64,000 nt of DNA from Micromonospora sp. R77 (GCF_022747945.1 NZ_JALDST010000001.1:2604001-2668000); one strand, 5' to 3'; positions 1 through 8,754 are shown, numbered from the stretch's first letter. Notes: a model not told the origin generated them from the letters alone. Program-made: numbers and translations.

Positions 1-1
1 C

Positions 2-610
2 GCGTCGACGGTGGCGGCCATCGCGCCGCTGGTGCTGGCCGTGCGCAACGCGCAGGCCCAGACCGCGGGCAAGGCTCTCACCGGCCGGAAGGCCGCCGCC
101 GCCAAGATGTCGGCGGCGGGCAAGCAGGCCAAGGCGAAGAACCTGAAGGCGGCCAAGAAGAAGCAGAAGAAGTCGCGCGGCGGCATGATGACCGGCCTGC
201 TGGCCGCCGGCACCGTCGCCGGCCTGGCCGGGGCGATGGCCATGCGCCGCCGCCGCGAGCAGCAGGAGTGGGCCGAGTACGACCCGACCGGCAAGCTGGA
301 CCCGATGCGCGAGGACGTGGACACCATCGTGGTGGAGACCCCCGACCCGAGCGCGAAGGTGACCGACGCCTCGACCATGTCGAGCGGCTCGGGCATGGCC
401 GGTGGCCCGACCGGCGCCGGCAGCTCGGCGGTGGCCGGCGGCGACAGCGCCTCCACCACCACCCCCGGCACCCAGCCGGTGATCCACCCGAACGACAAGG
501 TCCCGTCGGTCGCCGAGGGCGCCACCGAGGTCACCGGCCGGCCGGCCGACGACATCACCAAGGCGCTGAACAACGGCAGGAGCACCGCGAAGACCAGCGG
601 TCGTCGCTGA
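2..610 (+). CDS. Lys-rich hypothetical protein, 5' end outside the window
   Basis: The reading frame is open from the first bases, so the gene very probably begins upstream; a GTG at 11 is only an internal candidate start. The visible ~200 residues begin with a Lys/Ala-rich basic stretch (about residues 20-58), then a short Gly/Ala/Met-rich hydrophobic segment (about 60-78) closed by an Arg cluster, then an acidic and Gly/Ser/Thr-rich low-complexity tail. This could be a membrane-anchored or nucleic-acid-binding basic protein. I recognise no domain and assign no function. A strong hairpin (622-670) follows the stop and separates it from the convergent corA. Confidence 0.6.
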   Translation, partial: ASTVAAIAPLVLAVRNAQAQTAGKALTGRKAAAAKMSAAGKQAKAKNLKAAKKKQKKSRGGMMTGLLAAGTVAGLAGAMAMRRRREQQEWAEYDPTGKLDPMREDVDTIVVETPDPSAKVTDASTMSSGSGMAGGPTGAGSSAVAGGDSASTTTPGTQPVIHPNDKVPSVAEGATEVTGRPADDITKALNNGRSTAKTSGRR

Positions 611-621
611 CCACCGGGTCA

Positions 622-670
622 CGGAAAGCGCCGGCGCGCGGGGATGCCCCCCGCGTGGCCGGCGCTTCCG
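622..670. terminator. Bidirectional terminator hairpin
   Basis: The arms at 622-643 and about 649-670 form a long GC-rich stem with small internal mismatches. It lies between the convergent ends of the Lys-rich gene and corA. No U-tract is visible, as is usual for high-GC actinobacteria. Confidence 0.6.
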
Positions 671-700
671 CGTCCCGGTCCGGCGCTTCGGCCGTACGGG

Positions 701-1849
701 TCAGAGCCAGCCGTTGCGGCGGAACCAGCGGTAGAGGAGGAAGGACAGGCCCAGGTTCACGGCCCACACCCCCGGATAGCCGTACGTCCAGCCCAACTCC
801 GGCATGTTCTTGAAGTTCATGCCGTAGATGCCGGCGATCGCGGTCCACACCGCGCCGATCGCGGCCCAGGCGGCGATCTTGCGCATGTCGTCGTTCTGGT
901 CGACGGTGACCTGGGCCAGCCGCGCCTGGAGGATCGAGTTGAGCAGGTCGTCGTAGGAGTTCACCTGCTCGACGGTGCGGCTCAGGTGGTCCTGCACGTC
1001 GCGGAAGTAGCGCCGTACCTCCTGCGGCACCTCCCGGTTGACCTGCGCGGTGAGCGTCAGCAACGGGCGCTGCAACGGCATCACCGCGCGCTTGAACTCC
1101 ACCAGCTCCCGCTTCATCTGGTAGATCCGCTGGATCCGGCCGTTGCCCTGCCGGTCGAAGACGTCCGCCTCCAGCACGTCGAGGTCGTCCTCCAACTGGT
1201 CGGCGACCTCCAGATAGAGGTCGACCACCCGGTCGGTGACCGCGTACGCGACCGCCCAGGGACCGTGCAGCAGCAGGTCGCGCTTGGCCTCCAGGTCGGC
1301 ACGGACCGGGGCGAGCCGGCAGGCGTCGCCGTGCCGGACGCTGATCAGGAAGTTCGGCCCGATGAAGAGCATCACCTGGCCGGTCTCCACCACCTCGGAG
1401 TTCTCGGTCAGCTCGGCGTGCTCGCAGTACCGGGCGGTGCGCAGGACCAGGAAGGTCACCTCGCCGAAGCGCTCCAGCTTGGGCCGCTGCTGGGCCTTGA
1501 CGGCGTCCTCGACGGCCAGCTCGTGCAGCCCGAAGGTGTCGGCGATGGCGGTCATCTCGGTCAGTTCGGGCTCGTGCAACCCCAGCCAGACGAACGCGTT
1601 GCGCTCCCGGCGGGCCGCCTCCAGCGCGTCGGCGTAGTGCCAGTCGCCGGGCTGACGCTCACCGTTGACATAGAGGCCGCAGTCGACCACCCCGCTGCGT
1701 CCCGGACCGGCCGGCGCGGGGGTGCGCGGCGAGCCGTCGGCGTTGAGGATCCGCGACATGGCGCGCACCGGGGCCGCCCAGGGGCGCGGCCTGACCATCC
1801 GGTTGCCGTCCTGCCCGGTGGATCGGTCGCGTTCCGTCCGGTCCGTCAT
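701..1849 (-). CDS. corA: CorA family magnesium/cobalt transporter
   Basis: A 382-aa member of the CorA metal ion transporter family, which forms a pentameric inner-membrane Mg2+/Co2+ channel. The N-terminal two thirds is the charged cytoplasmic funnel domain. The two C-terminal membrane helices include the diagnostic GMN motif (residues about 343-345, in GIYGMNF), followed by the NMPELGW loop and an Arg-rich cytoplasmic end. I chose the ATG at 1849 because a strong GGAGGGGGG Shine-Dalgarno sits just upstream and residues before it look non-coding; longer in-frame starts up to 2158 exist. A TAACCT -10-like hexamer lies at 1885-1890 on the minus strand. The family is clear; the physiological ion is not shown by sequence. 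Confidence 0.92.
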   Translation of the reverse strand: MTDRTERDRSTGQDGNRMVRPRPWAAPVRAMSRILNADGSPRTPAPAGPGRSGVVDCGLYVNGERQPGDWHYADALEAARRERNAFVWLGLHEPELTEMTAIADTFGLHELAVEDAVKAQQRPKLERFGEVTFLVLRTARYCEHAELTENSEVVETGQVMLFIGPNFLISVRHGDACRLAPVRADLEAKRDLLLHGPWAVAYAVTDRVVDLYLEVADQLEDDLDVLEADVFDRQGNGRIQRIYQMKRELVEFKRAVMPLQRPLLTLTAQVNREVPQEVRRYFRDVQDHLSRTVEQVNSYDDLLNSILQARLAQVTVDQNDDMRKIAAWAAIGAVWTAIAGIYGMNFKNMPELGWTYGYPGVWAVNLGLSFLLYRWFRRNGWL

Positions 1850-2179
1850 CTCGCCCCCCTCCGCGCGCTGACACTGCGGGTTGCAGGTTACGCCGCCGTG
1901 GGTGACCCCGCGCGCGGGCGAGCGGGCCGGGACGGTGGGCGGTGCCGGGCGGGCCGGCCGCGTCAGGGGGGTGAGGGGCGACACGGCCCACCCGGCACCT
2001 CGGGGGCGGGAGTGATGCTGCGCGCGCCGGGCTCCGGCGGCGGCCGGGGGTACGGCTACCGAGCCTCGGACCTGACACCGGAAAGGTGAACGGCGCTCGC
2101 AGCATTGTGGGCCGCCGGTCGACTCAGGGGGAGACCCGAGCCGACCGGCATCGCTCAACTGTCGGAAACTCGACAGAAA
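1850..2179. other. Non-coding gap between aminotransferase and corA
   Basis: A 330-bp stretch with no convincing gene in either direction. It holds the corA leader (Shine-Dalgarno and a TAACCT -10-like element on the minus strand) and the 3' flank of the aminotransferase gene. I looked for a Mg2+ riboswitch-like fold and could not recognise one. Confidence 0.5.
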
Positions 2180-3274
2180 TCAGCCTCGGACGGCCTCGAC
2201 CGCCTCGGCCAACCGCCGGACGCCCTCGTCGATCCGGTCCGCGGTCACCGCGGAGAACGCCAGCCGCAGCGCGTGCCGGCCGCCCTCCAGGACGAAGTCG
2301 CTCCCCTTCACCACGGCCACGCCCCGCTCCGCCGCGGCCGGCGCCACCCGGTCCACCTCGACGTCCTCCGGCAGCTCCACCCAGAGGAAGTAGCCACCGT
2401 CCGGCTCCACGAACCGGGCCTCCGGGAGGTGCCGGCGCAGCGACTCCGCCAGCACCCGGGCCCGCTCGCCGAGCGCCGTCGAGACCGTCCGGATCGAGCG
2501 CTGGATGTCACCGGAGACGCAGAACTGGTGCACGATCGCCTCGGAGACCATGCCCGGCGAGATGTAGAGGTTCGTCGCCTTCTTCGCAATGTTGGCGATC
2601 AGGTCGGTCGGGCCGACCAGATAGCCCACCCGGACCCCCGGGCAGACCGTCTTGGTGAAGCTGGACGCGTGCACCACCACGCCCCGGGTGTCCATCGACA
2701 GCATCGACGGCAGCGGCTCGCCCCGGAACCGGATGTCCGCGTACGGGTCGTCCTCGAAGATCGTGAACTCGTACTCGGCGGCGAGGTCCAGCAGCTCCCG
2801 GCGCTTCTCCAGGGAGAGCGTCACGCCGGCCGGGTTCTGGTAGTTCGGGATGACGTGGGCCAGCCGGGGACGCACCCCGGACTCCAGCAGCTTGCGCAGC
2901 TCGGCGGTGTCCAGACCGTCCGGCTGGATCGACACGCCGTGGATCTCGCCGCCCATCTTCTGCAGGTTGAGCAGCGTCCGGTCGTACGTCGGGCGCTCGA
3001 CCACCACCGCGTCCCCGCGCCGCACCAGGTGGTCGAAGAGAAAGGCGTCGGCCTGGAGCGAACCGTTGGTGATCAGCACCTGGTCGGCCTCGACGCCGTG
3101 CTTCTCGGCGATCCACTTCCGCAGGGGCGGGTAACCGACGGAGGTGCCGTACGCGGTGACCCCGGCGGGGTCGGCGTCGAACGCGCGGACGGCGGCGGCC
3201 TTGAGCCCCTCGACATCGACGATGTCCAGCGAGGGAGCGCCACGGGCGAAGGAGATCAGCTGCTCGGCGGTCAT
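2180..3274 (-). CDS. PLP-dependent aminotransferase (class I/II, 2-aminoadipate type)
   Basis: A 364-aa fold-type I aminotransferase resembling the LysN/2-aminoadipate and MocR-catalytic-domain group. Visible features are the substrate-side PNYQNPAG motif (about 143-150), the PLP-pyridine Asp in EDDPY (about 174-178), and the Schiff-base lysine K208 in SSFTKTVCPG, followed by the phosphate-binding Arg in VRVGYLVGP. There is no N-terminal GntR helix-turn-helix, so it is an enzyme and not a MocR regulator. The ATG at 3274 is supported by a leaderless promoter: TAGGCT seven nucleotides upstream. The amino donor and acceptor cannot be read from the sequence. It is divergent from the cysQ-like gene. 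Confidence 0.88.
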   Translation of the reverse strand: MTAEQLISFARGAPSLDIVDVEGLKAAAVRAFDADPAGVTAYGTSVGYPPLRKWIAEKHGVEADQVLITNGSLQADAFLFDHLVRRGDAVVVERPTYDRTLLNLQKMGGEIHGVSIQPDGLDTAELRKLLESGVRPRLAHVIPNYQNPAGVTLSLEKRRELLDLAAEYEFTIFEDDPYADIRFRGEPLPSMLSMDTRGVVVHASSFTKTVCPGVRVGYLVGPTDLIANIAKKATNLYISPGMVSEAIVHQFCVSGDIQRSIRTVSTALGERARVLAESLRRHLPEARFVEPDGGYFLWVELPEDVEVDRVAPAAAERGVAVVKGSDFVLEGGRHALRLAFSAVTADRIDEGVRRLAEAVEAVRG

Positions 3275-3281
3275 GGGCACG

Positions 3282-3287
3282 AGCCTA
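3282..3287 (-). promoter_or_regulatory. Leaderless -10 element (TAGGCT) of the aminotransferase gene
   Basis: On the minus strand TAGGCT is followed by 7 nt and then the ATG at 3274, the usual actinobacterial leaderless arrangement. It fixes the start codon. Confidence 0.55.
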
Positions 3288-3456
3288 GGGCCTGGCCCGG
3301 GCGGTCCGACCGGCATACACGCCAAGTTCAACATGCGGGCAACCGAACCCACCGGAGACCCGAAACCGGCTCGCGACCTGTCGCCCATCGGACCGTACGC
3401 TGGCGTCGATCGCAGGGCGACCGGATGATTGCTGGTCGCTGTCGGACCAGCACGAG

Positions 3457-4344
3457 GTGGTGGCGCACGTGACCCAGGACGGAACCGGTCAGCTCGACGA
3501 CCAGGCCTTCGCGGAATGGCTGGCCGGGGAGGCGGGCGCGGCGTTGACCGCCCTGCGGGCCCGGCAGGGCTTCGCGGACCCGGCCGCCCTCAAGGACGCC
3601 GGTGACCGCGCCTCGCACGAGCTGATGACCGCCGCGCTCGCCCGCTGGCGCCCGGCGGACGCGGTCCTCTCCGAGGAGGAGGCCGACGCCCGGCGTGCGT
3701 GGGCCGCCGGGGAGGGCGACGCCCCCGCCCGGCTCACCGCCGACCGGGTCTGGATCATCGACCCGCTCGACGGCACCCGGGAGTTCTCCGAGACCGGGCG
3801 GACCGACTGGGCGGTGCACGTCGCCCTCTGGCAGCGGTCGGCCGGCCCGGACGGTGCGCTGGTGGCGGGCGCGGTCGGCATGCCGGCACGGACCACGCCG
3901 GACGGTGCGCCGCTGGTCCTCGGCACCGGCTGCCCGACCCCGCCGGCCGTGGACGGGCCACTGCGCATCGCGGTCAGCCGCAGCCGTCCGCCGGCCTTCG
4001 TCGGCGAGCTGGTCGAACTGCTCGGCGCGCGTACCGTGCCGATGGGCTCCGCCGGGGTGAAGGTCTGCGCCGTGGTGACCGGCGAGGTCGACGCGTACGT
4101 CCACGCCGGCGGCCAGTACGAGTGGGACTCGGCGGCCCCGGTCGCCGTCGCGCTGGGCGCCGGGATGCACGCGTGCCGGGTCGACGGCTCGCCGCTGCGC
4201 TACAACCGCGCCGATCCCCGCCTGCCGGATCTGGTGGTCTGCCGCCCCGAAGTGGCCAGCCAACTGCTCGACGCGATCGCCCGTACCGGGGTCAAGTTGC
4301 CCGCTTCGGCCGTCACCGGCAGCACCGGTCAGGCGTTCGGTTGA
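3457..4344 (+). CDS. cysQ: Inositol monophosphatase family / 3'(2'),5'-bisphosphate nucleotidase-like phosphatase
   Basis: A 295-aa member of the FIG/IMPase superfamily of Mg2+- and Li+-sensitive phosphatases. The metal-binding EEE (about 73-75), the hallmark DPLDGT (102-107) preceded by WII, and the C-terminal WDSAAP (about 223-228) are all present. The set matches CysQ, which removes 3'-phosphoadenosine 5'-phosphate (PAP), the by-product of sulfotransferases. That fits three PAPS-dependent sulfotransferase genes within 15 kb, but this link is inference, and inositol phosphate is an alternative substrate. The start is a GTG with a weak GAGG; a second GTG follows directly. A TACGCT at 3396-3401 may be its -10 box. 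Confidence 0.82.
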   Translation: MVAHVTQDGTGQLDDQAFAEWLAGEAGAALTALRARQGFADPAALKDAGDRASHELMTAALARWRPADAVLSEEEADARRAWAAGEGDAPARLTADRVWIIDPLDGTREFSETGRTDWAVHVALWQRSAGPDGALVAGAVGMPARTTPDGAPLVLGTGCPTPPAVDGPLRIAVSRSRPPAFVGELVELLGARTVPMGSAGVKVCAVVTGEVDAYVHAGGQYEWDSAAPVAVALGAGMHACRVDGSPLRYNRADPRLPDLVVCRPEVASQLLDAIARTGVKLPASAVTGSTGQAFG

Positions 4345-4447
4345 GTGTTGCGGTACCCACGGCCCACCTGACCGGGAGATAGTGTCGGGCGGAAAGGCAC
4401 CGCCGACCTACCGCCCGTGACGGGCCGCTGTCCAGCCAGGGAGGGTC

Positions 4448-6103
4448 ATGCCGGCCGACCGAGACCATCACACCGCCCCCGGGACGGGGCAGTCCACCAG
4501 CCTCTGGCCGGGTCAGGACATCCCCCGCCAGCACGGCTCGCCCGACGCCGACCCGGCCCTGCCGTGGCCGGACGTCGAGGCTCCGCACCGACCGGCACCG
4601 GCTGCCGTCCGGTCGTCGCTGCCCTGGCCGGACGGTGACCGGCCGACGCAGCCGGTCGGCCGGCAGGCCCACCGGGGACAGTCGTGGCCAGCCGACGGCC
4701 ACGAGCCACAGTGGCCGGCCGACCACCCGGCCGACGGCTTCCCGCAGCAGTGGGCGGAGGGCACCACTCCGACCGACGGCTACGCCCAGCAGTGGGCGGA
4801 AGGCGCCGCGTCGGCCCACGGCCACCCGCAGCAGTGGGCCGCTGCGGCCGTACTCGATGACGGCTCGCCGTCGGCAGCCGGCGCGCCACCGGTCGCCCTG
4901 GCGGACGAACCGTCCTGGTCGGACGCCGAGCACCGGGCGGCCGGCCCGGACGGCGGCTCCGCACCTCCGCCGGTGGGCCCGGACCTGCGGTTCCCCGGCC
5001 CGCCGCCGGTCTCCGCACCGTCCGGCGGTGAGCGACGTCGCTGGACGATTATCGTCGCGGCGGCCGTTGCCCTGGCCGTCGCCGGCGGCGGAGTGGCCGT
5101 GGCCACCATGCGCGACCCGGACCGGGCCCCGGAGCAGGCGATCGGCACGGCCGAGAGCGGCGTGGCCAGCGCGCCCGCACCCGGTGCCAACGGTGCCGCC
5201 GCTCCCTCGGCCACCCCGGGCGGCACCCAGGGGCTGGGCGACCGTCCGGCCAGCGCGTCACCGCCGGCCGCGGCCGTACCGGGCCAGGCACCGCCCTTCG
5301 CCGGCACCCGCCAGACGCTTCCCGGTGCCTCGATCGCGGTGCAGAGCGGCGAGACCTTCTCCCAGGCGCTCAACCGCTCGGACCGCACCTTCGGCACCCT
5401 CAAGATGGCCCGGGTCTTCTACCCCGGCCTGCCGCCCGCGTGGGAGAAGAGCCGGGCCGACGTCGCGGACCGGACCGTGGTGGTCTCCTTCAAGGCGTCA
5501 CCGCAGGAGGTCAACACCGGCAAGTACGACGCCCGCCTGACCTCGTGGTTCCGCTCGATCCCCCGCGACCACAACGTCTACTGGTCGTACTTCCACGAGC
5601 CCGAGGACGACGTGGAGCGGGGTGCCTTCACGGCCGCCGCCTACAAGTCCGCCTGGCGGCGGATCGCCGGACTCGCCGCGAAGGTGGACAATCCCAAGCT
5701 GATCAACACGCTGATCCTGATGTGCTGGACGCTCGACCCCAAGTCCCGGCGCAGCTTCGACTCCTTCTACCCGGGCAGTGACGTGGTCGAGACGCTCGGC
5801 TGGGACTGCTACAACTGGGGCGCCAAGTGGAAGCGGTACGCGCCTCCGCAGGAGATCTACGGCGAGATGATCAGCAAGTCACGGGAACTGGGCAAGCCCT
5901 GGGGCGTCGCCGAGACCGGCAGCGACCTGGTGCCGGGCGACTCCGGCACCGGGCGCGCGGCGTGGATCCGCTCGATGACCAGCTACCTCAACGGCCAGCG
6001 GCCGGAGTTCGTGGCGTACTACAACCAGGTGGTCAGCCAGGGCGACTTCCGCCTCCAGGACGCCCCGAGCATCCAGGCCTGGCGATCGTTCTGCGTGGCC
6101 TGA
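4448..6103 (+). CDS. Membrane-anchored GH26-like glycoside hydrolase with Trp-repeat N-terminus
   Basis: A 551-aa protein in four parts: a Pro/Asp/Trp-rich tail (1-195), one membrane helix (about 200-220, after a GERRRW positive cluster), an Ala/Pro linker (to about 290), and a C-terminal catalytic domain (about 290-551). The tail carries tandem 14-residue repeats ending in QQWAEG (about 88-130). The catalytic part resembles GH26 (beta-mannanase clan A): E384 in the FHEPED motif and E489 in the VAETGSD motif, 105 residues apart, fit the acid/base and nucleophile. The orientation suggests an extracellular enzyme. It stands next to exopolysaccharide genes and probably trims or releases the polymer. 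The substrate is unknown. A perfect terminator follows. Confidence 0.75.
   Translation: MPADRDHHTAPGTGQSTSLWPGQDIPRQHGSPDADPALPWPDVEAPHRPAPAAVRSSLPWPDGDRPTQPVGRQAHRGQSWPADGHEPQWPADHPADGFPQQWAEGTTPTDGYAQQWAEGAASAHGHPQQWAAAAVLDDGSPSAAGAPPVALADEPSWSDAEHRAAGPDGGSAPPPVGPDLRFPGPPPVSAPSGGERRRWTIIVAAAVALAVAGGGVAVATMRDPDRAPEQAIGTAESGVASAPAPGANGAAAPSATPGGTQGLGDRPASASPPAAAVPGQAPPFAGTRQTLPGASIAVQSGETFSQALNRSDRTFGTLKMARVFYPGLPPAWEKSRADVADRTVVVSFKASPQEVNTGKYDARLTSWFRSIPRDHNVYWSYFHEPEDDVERGAFTAAAYKSAWRRIAGLAAKVDNPKLINTLILMCWTLDPKSRRSFDSFYPGSDVVETLGWDCYNWGAKWKRYAPPQEIYGEMISKSRELGKPWGVAETGSDLVPGDSGTGRAAWIRSMTSYLNGQRPEFVAYYNQVVSQGDFRLQDAPSIQAWRSFCVA
4710..4840 (+). repeat. In-frame 42-bp repeats encoding QQWA(E)G units
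   Basis: Two full and two degenerate 14-codon repeats (Q-Q-W-A-E-G plus an eight-residue spacer) lie in the cytoplasmic tail of the GH26-like protein, continuing an upstream series of W-P-x-D/G motifs. The copies differ at several codon positions, so they are not freshly made. Confidence 0.6.
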
Positions 6104-6113
6104 CCAGCTGAGC

Positions 6114-6155
6114 ACGGAAAGGGCGGGTGACCGGTCGGTCACCCGCCCTTTCCGT
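6114..6155. terminator. Perfect 19-bp terminator hairpin
   Basis: The arms 6114-6132 and 6137-6155 are perfectly complementary around a GGTC loop. It lies between the convergent ends of the GH26-like and GT2 genes and should terminate transcription from both sides. Confidence 0.85.
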
Positions 6156-6159
6156 CGGC

Positions 6160-7074
6160 TCAGATGCCCCGGCCGCGCTTGTGCAGCGTGCGCAGCACCC
6201 GGTCGGCGTGCACCGCCCGGCTGGCCACCGCCAGCGCCAGGTAGGCCCGCGGCTCGCGCGGGTTACGGGCCAGGGTGCGCCGGGCCCAGCGGACCGCGTC
6301 GCGGCGGTTGCCCATGGCCGCCTGGGCGAACGCGATCTGACCGGCCACCCGGGCCTCGCCGTGCGGCACCGTGGCGAACTCCGGGTAGCGCCGCAGCAGC
6401 CACTGCAGCGCGGTCGAGATGGTCTCCCAGCGCTGCGCGAAGTACGACCGCTTGTGCCAGCGGACCAGCACGTACGGCGCGTCCACGTTGACCAGTGGAG
6501 CGTACCGGGCGGCGCGGAGCAGGAACTCGTAGTCCTCGGCGTAGCTGCCCGGGATCTGCTCGTCGACCAGGCCGATCGCGTCGAGCAGGGCGGCCCGCCG
6601 GATCAGGAACGTCGACGGGTGCAGCTCGGTCAGCCGGTCCCGCAGCAACGCCTCCAGTGACACCCGGGACCGGTCCAGCGACCGGTCCACCGTCCGGTCG
6701 TCGTAGCTGACCCGGATGCCGCAACTCACCAGGGCGCCGTCCGGGTGCACGTCGAGCGCGCCGAGCTGGGCCGCGAGCTTGCCGGGCAGCCACTCGTCGT
6801 CGTCGTCGCAGAACGCGACCAGGTCACCGGTCGCCGCCTCGATGCCGGTGTTGCGGGCCCCGGCCAGCCCGGGCGTGTGGGTGTTGGTGATGACCCGGAC
6901 CCGCCGGTCACCGTGATCGGTCTCCAGCGACCGGTCCGGCTCCGACTGGTCATAGACCACGATCGCCTCGATCGGGCCCGGGTGCGCCTGGCTGAGGATG
7001 GCGTCGAGTGCCGCCCGCAGCAACTCCGGACGGTCCCGCGTCGGCACGACGACGGAGATGCTCGGACCACTCAC
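6160..7074 (-). CDS. Family 2 glycosyltransferase
   Basis: A 304-aa GT-A fold enzyme. It opens with ISVVVPTRDRPELL, carries the metal/nucleotide-sugar binding acidic run CDDDDEW (about 89-95) and a plausible catalytic AEDYEF (in the PGSYAEDYEFL segment). The C-terminal third is helical and Arg-rich without clear membrane spans. It probably adds a sugar to the exopolysaccharide repeat unit on the cytoplasmic side. Donor and linkage are not predictable. The GTG start overlaps the sulfotransferase stop by 4 bp and is preceded by GAGGAG, which lies in a partial copy of a local repeat. It is the last gene of a minus-strand operon. Confidence 0.88.
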   Translation of the reverse strand: MSGPSISVVVPTRDRPELLRAALDAILSQAHPGPIEAIVVYDQSEPDRSLETDHGDRRVRVITNTHTPGLAGARNTGIEAATGDLVAFCDDDDEWLPGKLAAQLGALDVHPDGALVSCGIRVSYDDRTVDRSLDRSRVSLEALLRDRLTELHPSTFLIRRAALLDAIGLVDEQIPGSYAEDYEFLLRAARYAPLVNVDAPYVLVRWHKRSYFAQRWETISTALQWLLRRYPEFATVPHGEARVAGQIAFAQAAMGNRRDAVRWARRTLARNPREPRAYLALAVASRAVHADRVLRTLHKRGRGI

Positions 7075-8060
7075 TGTGTCTCCTCGGTTCGCGACTGCGG
7101 GGTCGTTCCCTGCTGGCCCAGGTAGCCGTAGCGGACCCGGAACGGGAGGGTGGCCAGGCTGACCATGGCGCGGCTGCGGCGGGGCAGCCGGGACCGCCAG
7201 GCCTCGTCCCGGCGTACCTGCAGCGGGCCGCCGCTGAACCGCAGCGGGTTACCGGCGATGCTGTGCGCGCGGACCGGCTCCGCCGGCGGATCGGTGAGGA
7301 TCCGCAGCGCCTCCGGGTCGTCCGGCAGCCCGGCGAACTCGCGGAGCCGGCGGACCGTGCCGGCCGGGTCCGCGGTGAAGTCCTCGTAGCGCAGCCGGAG
7401 CACCGACGCGCGGGAGGCCAGCAGGTGGAACGCGGCGTTCTGCGCCGTCCACAGCTTGCTCACCTCGAACGGCGAGAAGGTGGGCATGAAGTCCTCGCCG
7501 TCGACCACCTCGGGCCGCCGGACCTGCTTGCCCCAGGAGTACGCCACCGCACGGCTGTCCCGCACCAGGTGCAGCACCCGCAGGTCCAGCCCCTCGGCCC
7601 AGCGCAGCGCGAAGGCCAGCGAGGCGTGCTTGCTGGAGTCGACCACCACCCGGGCACCGGTCACCTCGGTCGCCGCCCGGTAGATGCGGGTGTAGAGATC
7701 GGCGTACCGGCGGACGTCGGCGAGTTCGGCGTCGCCGAGCGAGCCCTTGGCCAGCCGGGGGATGTGCCGGGTCCGGTCGACCCGGTCCTTCAGCGCCAGC
7801 GTCTCGTCCCGGTCCACGCTCGACCAGCCGCCGAAGGCGCGCTCACCGACCTGCTGCCAGAACGGACAGGCGGTGAAGCGTTCGCCGCAGCCGCACCGCT
7901 CGTCGGCGCCGAGCGCCCGCTCCCACAGGTGCACCACCTCGCCGACCGCGCAGACGTCCGGGCTCTGGGCGAGGAGCAGTTCCAGCAGGGTGGAGCCGCT
8001 CCGGCCGAGCCCGCCGACGAAGAGCACCCGGGGCAGGTCGGGCGGCAGGTCCGGGGTCAT
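7071..8060 (-). CDS. PAPS-dependent sulfotransferase
   Basis: A 329-aa sulfotransferase. The 5'-phosphosulfate loop is GGLGRSGSTLLE (about 16-27) and the 3'-phosphate site is in VRDSRAVAYSW (about 166-176). Four cysteines (about 56-65, CGCGERFTAC) may form a metal or disulfide site. Such enzymes move sulfate from PAPS to a hydroxyl group. Located between glycosyltransferase genes, it probably sulfates a polysaccharide unit or its lipid-linked precursor. The ATG at 8060 overlaps the upstream gene by 4 bp. The last residues (TPQSRTEETQ) are encoded by a partial copy of the repeat found at 8643-8754. Confidence 0.87.
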   Translation of the reverse strand: MTPDLPPDLPRVLFVGGLGRSGSTLLELLLAQSPDVCAVGEVVHLWERALGADERCGCGERFTACPFWQQVGERAFGGWSSVDRDETLALKDRVDRTRHIPRLAKGSLGDAELADVRRYADLYTRIYRAATEVTGARVVVDSSKHASLAFALRWAEGLDLRVLHLVRDSRAVAYSWGKQVRRPEVVDGEDFMPTFSPFEVSKLWTAQNAAFHLLASRASVLRLRYEDFTADPAGTVRRLREFAGLPDDPEALRILTDPPAEPVRAHSIAGNPLRFSGGPLQVRRDEAWRSRLPRRSRAMVSLATLPFRVRYGYLGQQGTTPQSRTEETQ

Positions 8061-8635
8061 CCTCGCCGCCCACCGGCGCGCTGGCGTACCCGGCGGGCCA
8101 CCAGGTCGTCGACCACCTGCCCGACCCGGGCCACCGCCTCGGCACGCGGGTCCGGGCGGTCCGGGTCGGCGGCGAGCACGAAGCGCGACGGGTCGGCCAC
8201 CCCCTCGTCGAGGGCGGCCACCAGCTCGGTCTCGGACTCGCAGAGCCGGACCAGGCCGGCCGCGCCGAGCCGGCGGGAGAAGAGCTGCTGGTGGTTGTCG
8301 ACGTGCTCGTCGTGCGCCGGGTTCCGGGGCACCACGATCGGCAGGTGTCCGGTACGACGGGCCTCGGTGATGGTCGCCGGGCCGCCGTGGCTGACCACGA
8401 GCGTGGCCTCGGCCATCGCCCGCTGGAGTTCCTCGTGGCCGAGGAACGGGGTGGCCTCGGGCAGTCGCGGAGGGCGGCTGTGGCCGTACTGGAGCACCAG
8501 GCGGACGGCGTCGGAGCGGCCGGCGTGCCAGCGCTCCAGCCACTCCACCAGCCGGTCGAACCGGTGCACGTCGGTGCCGACCACGGCCAGCACGTACGGC
8601 ACCGCGCCGCGCTGCCGGGGCACGAACCCGCTCAC
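8057..8635 (-). CDS. Alg13/PssE-like glycosyltransferase catalytic subunit
   Basis: A 192-aa protein resembling the C-terminal half of GT28 enzymes (Alg13, PssE, EpsF). The characteristic SHGGPATITEA (about 82-92) and the following P.VVPR..AHDEHVDNHQ segment form the UDP-sugar site. In this family the catalytic half needs a membrane partner of the Alg14/PssD type, encoded immediately upstream (8751-9224), so the two are predicted to form one heterodimeric transferase. The GTG start is preceded by AAGGAG lying inside a repeat unit. It ends with a 4-bp overlap with the sulfotransferase. Confidence 0.83.
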   Translation of the reverse strand: MSGFVPRQRGAVPYVLAVVGTDVHRFDRLVEWLERWHAGRSDAVRLVLQYGHSRPPRLPEATPFLGHEELQRAMAEATLVVSHGGPATITEARRTGHLPIVVPRNPAHDEHVDNHQQLFSRRLGAAGLVRLCESETELVAALDEGVADPSRFVLAADPDRPDPRAEAVARVGQVVDDLVARRVRQRAGGRRG

Positions 8636-8642
8636 CGTGACT

Positions 8643-8754
8643 CCTTCGTTCGCGACTGCGGGGCTCGCAAACCCGGCTCACTCCTCACGCTCACAGCGCT
8701 CGCCTTCGTTCGCGACTGCGGGGCTCGCAGGACCGGCTCACTCCTCGCGCTCAC
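8643..8754. repeat. Two 52-bp direct repeats with 60-bp period
   Basis: Copies at 8643-8694 and 8703-8754 share 48 of 52 bases and fill almost exactly the space between the pssD-like stop and the pssE-like start. Read on the minus strand, the proximal copy supplies the AAGGAG ribosome binding site and the GTG start. A 16-bp piece recurs at 7087-7102, at the junction of the sulfotransferase and GT2 genes. The other end of the unit resembles 15257-15271. Confidence 0.85.

Noticed and set aside
644..2089. Long plus-strand open frame opposite corA
   Set aside because: It is the complement of the clear CorA gene and its translation is Leu/Val/Arg/His-rich shadow sequence without domains.
1850..2179. 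Possible Mg2+ riboswitch before corA
   Set aside because: No conserved M-box helices or loops could be traced; the stretch is simply GC-rich.
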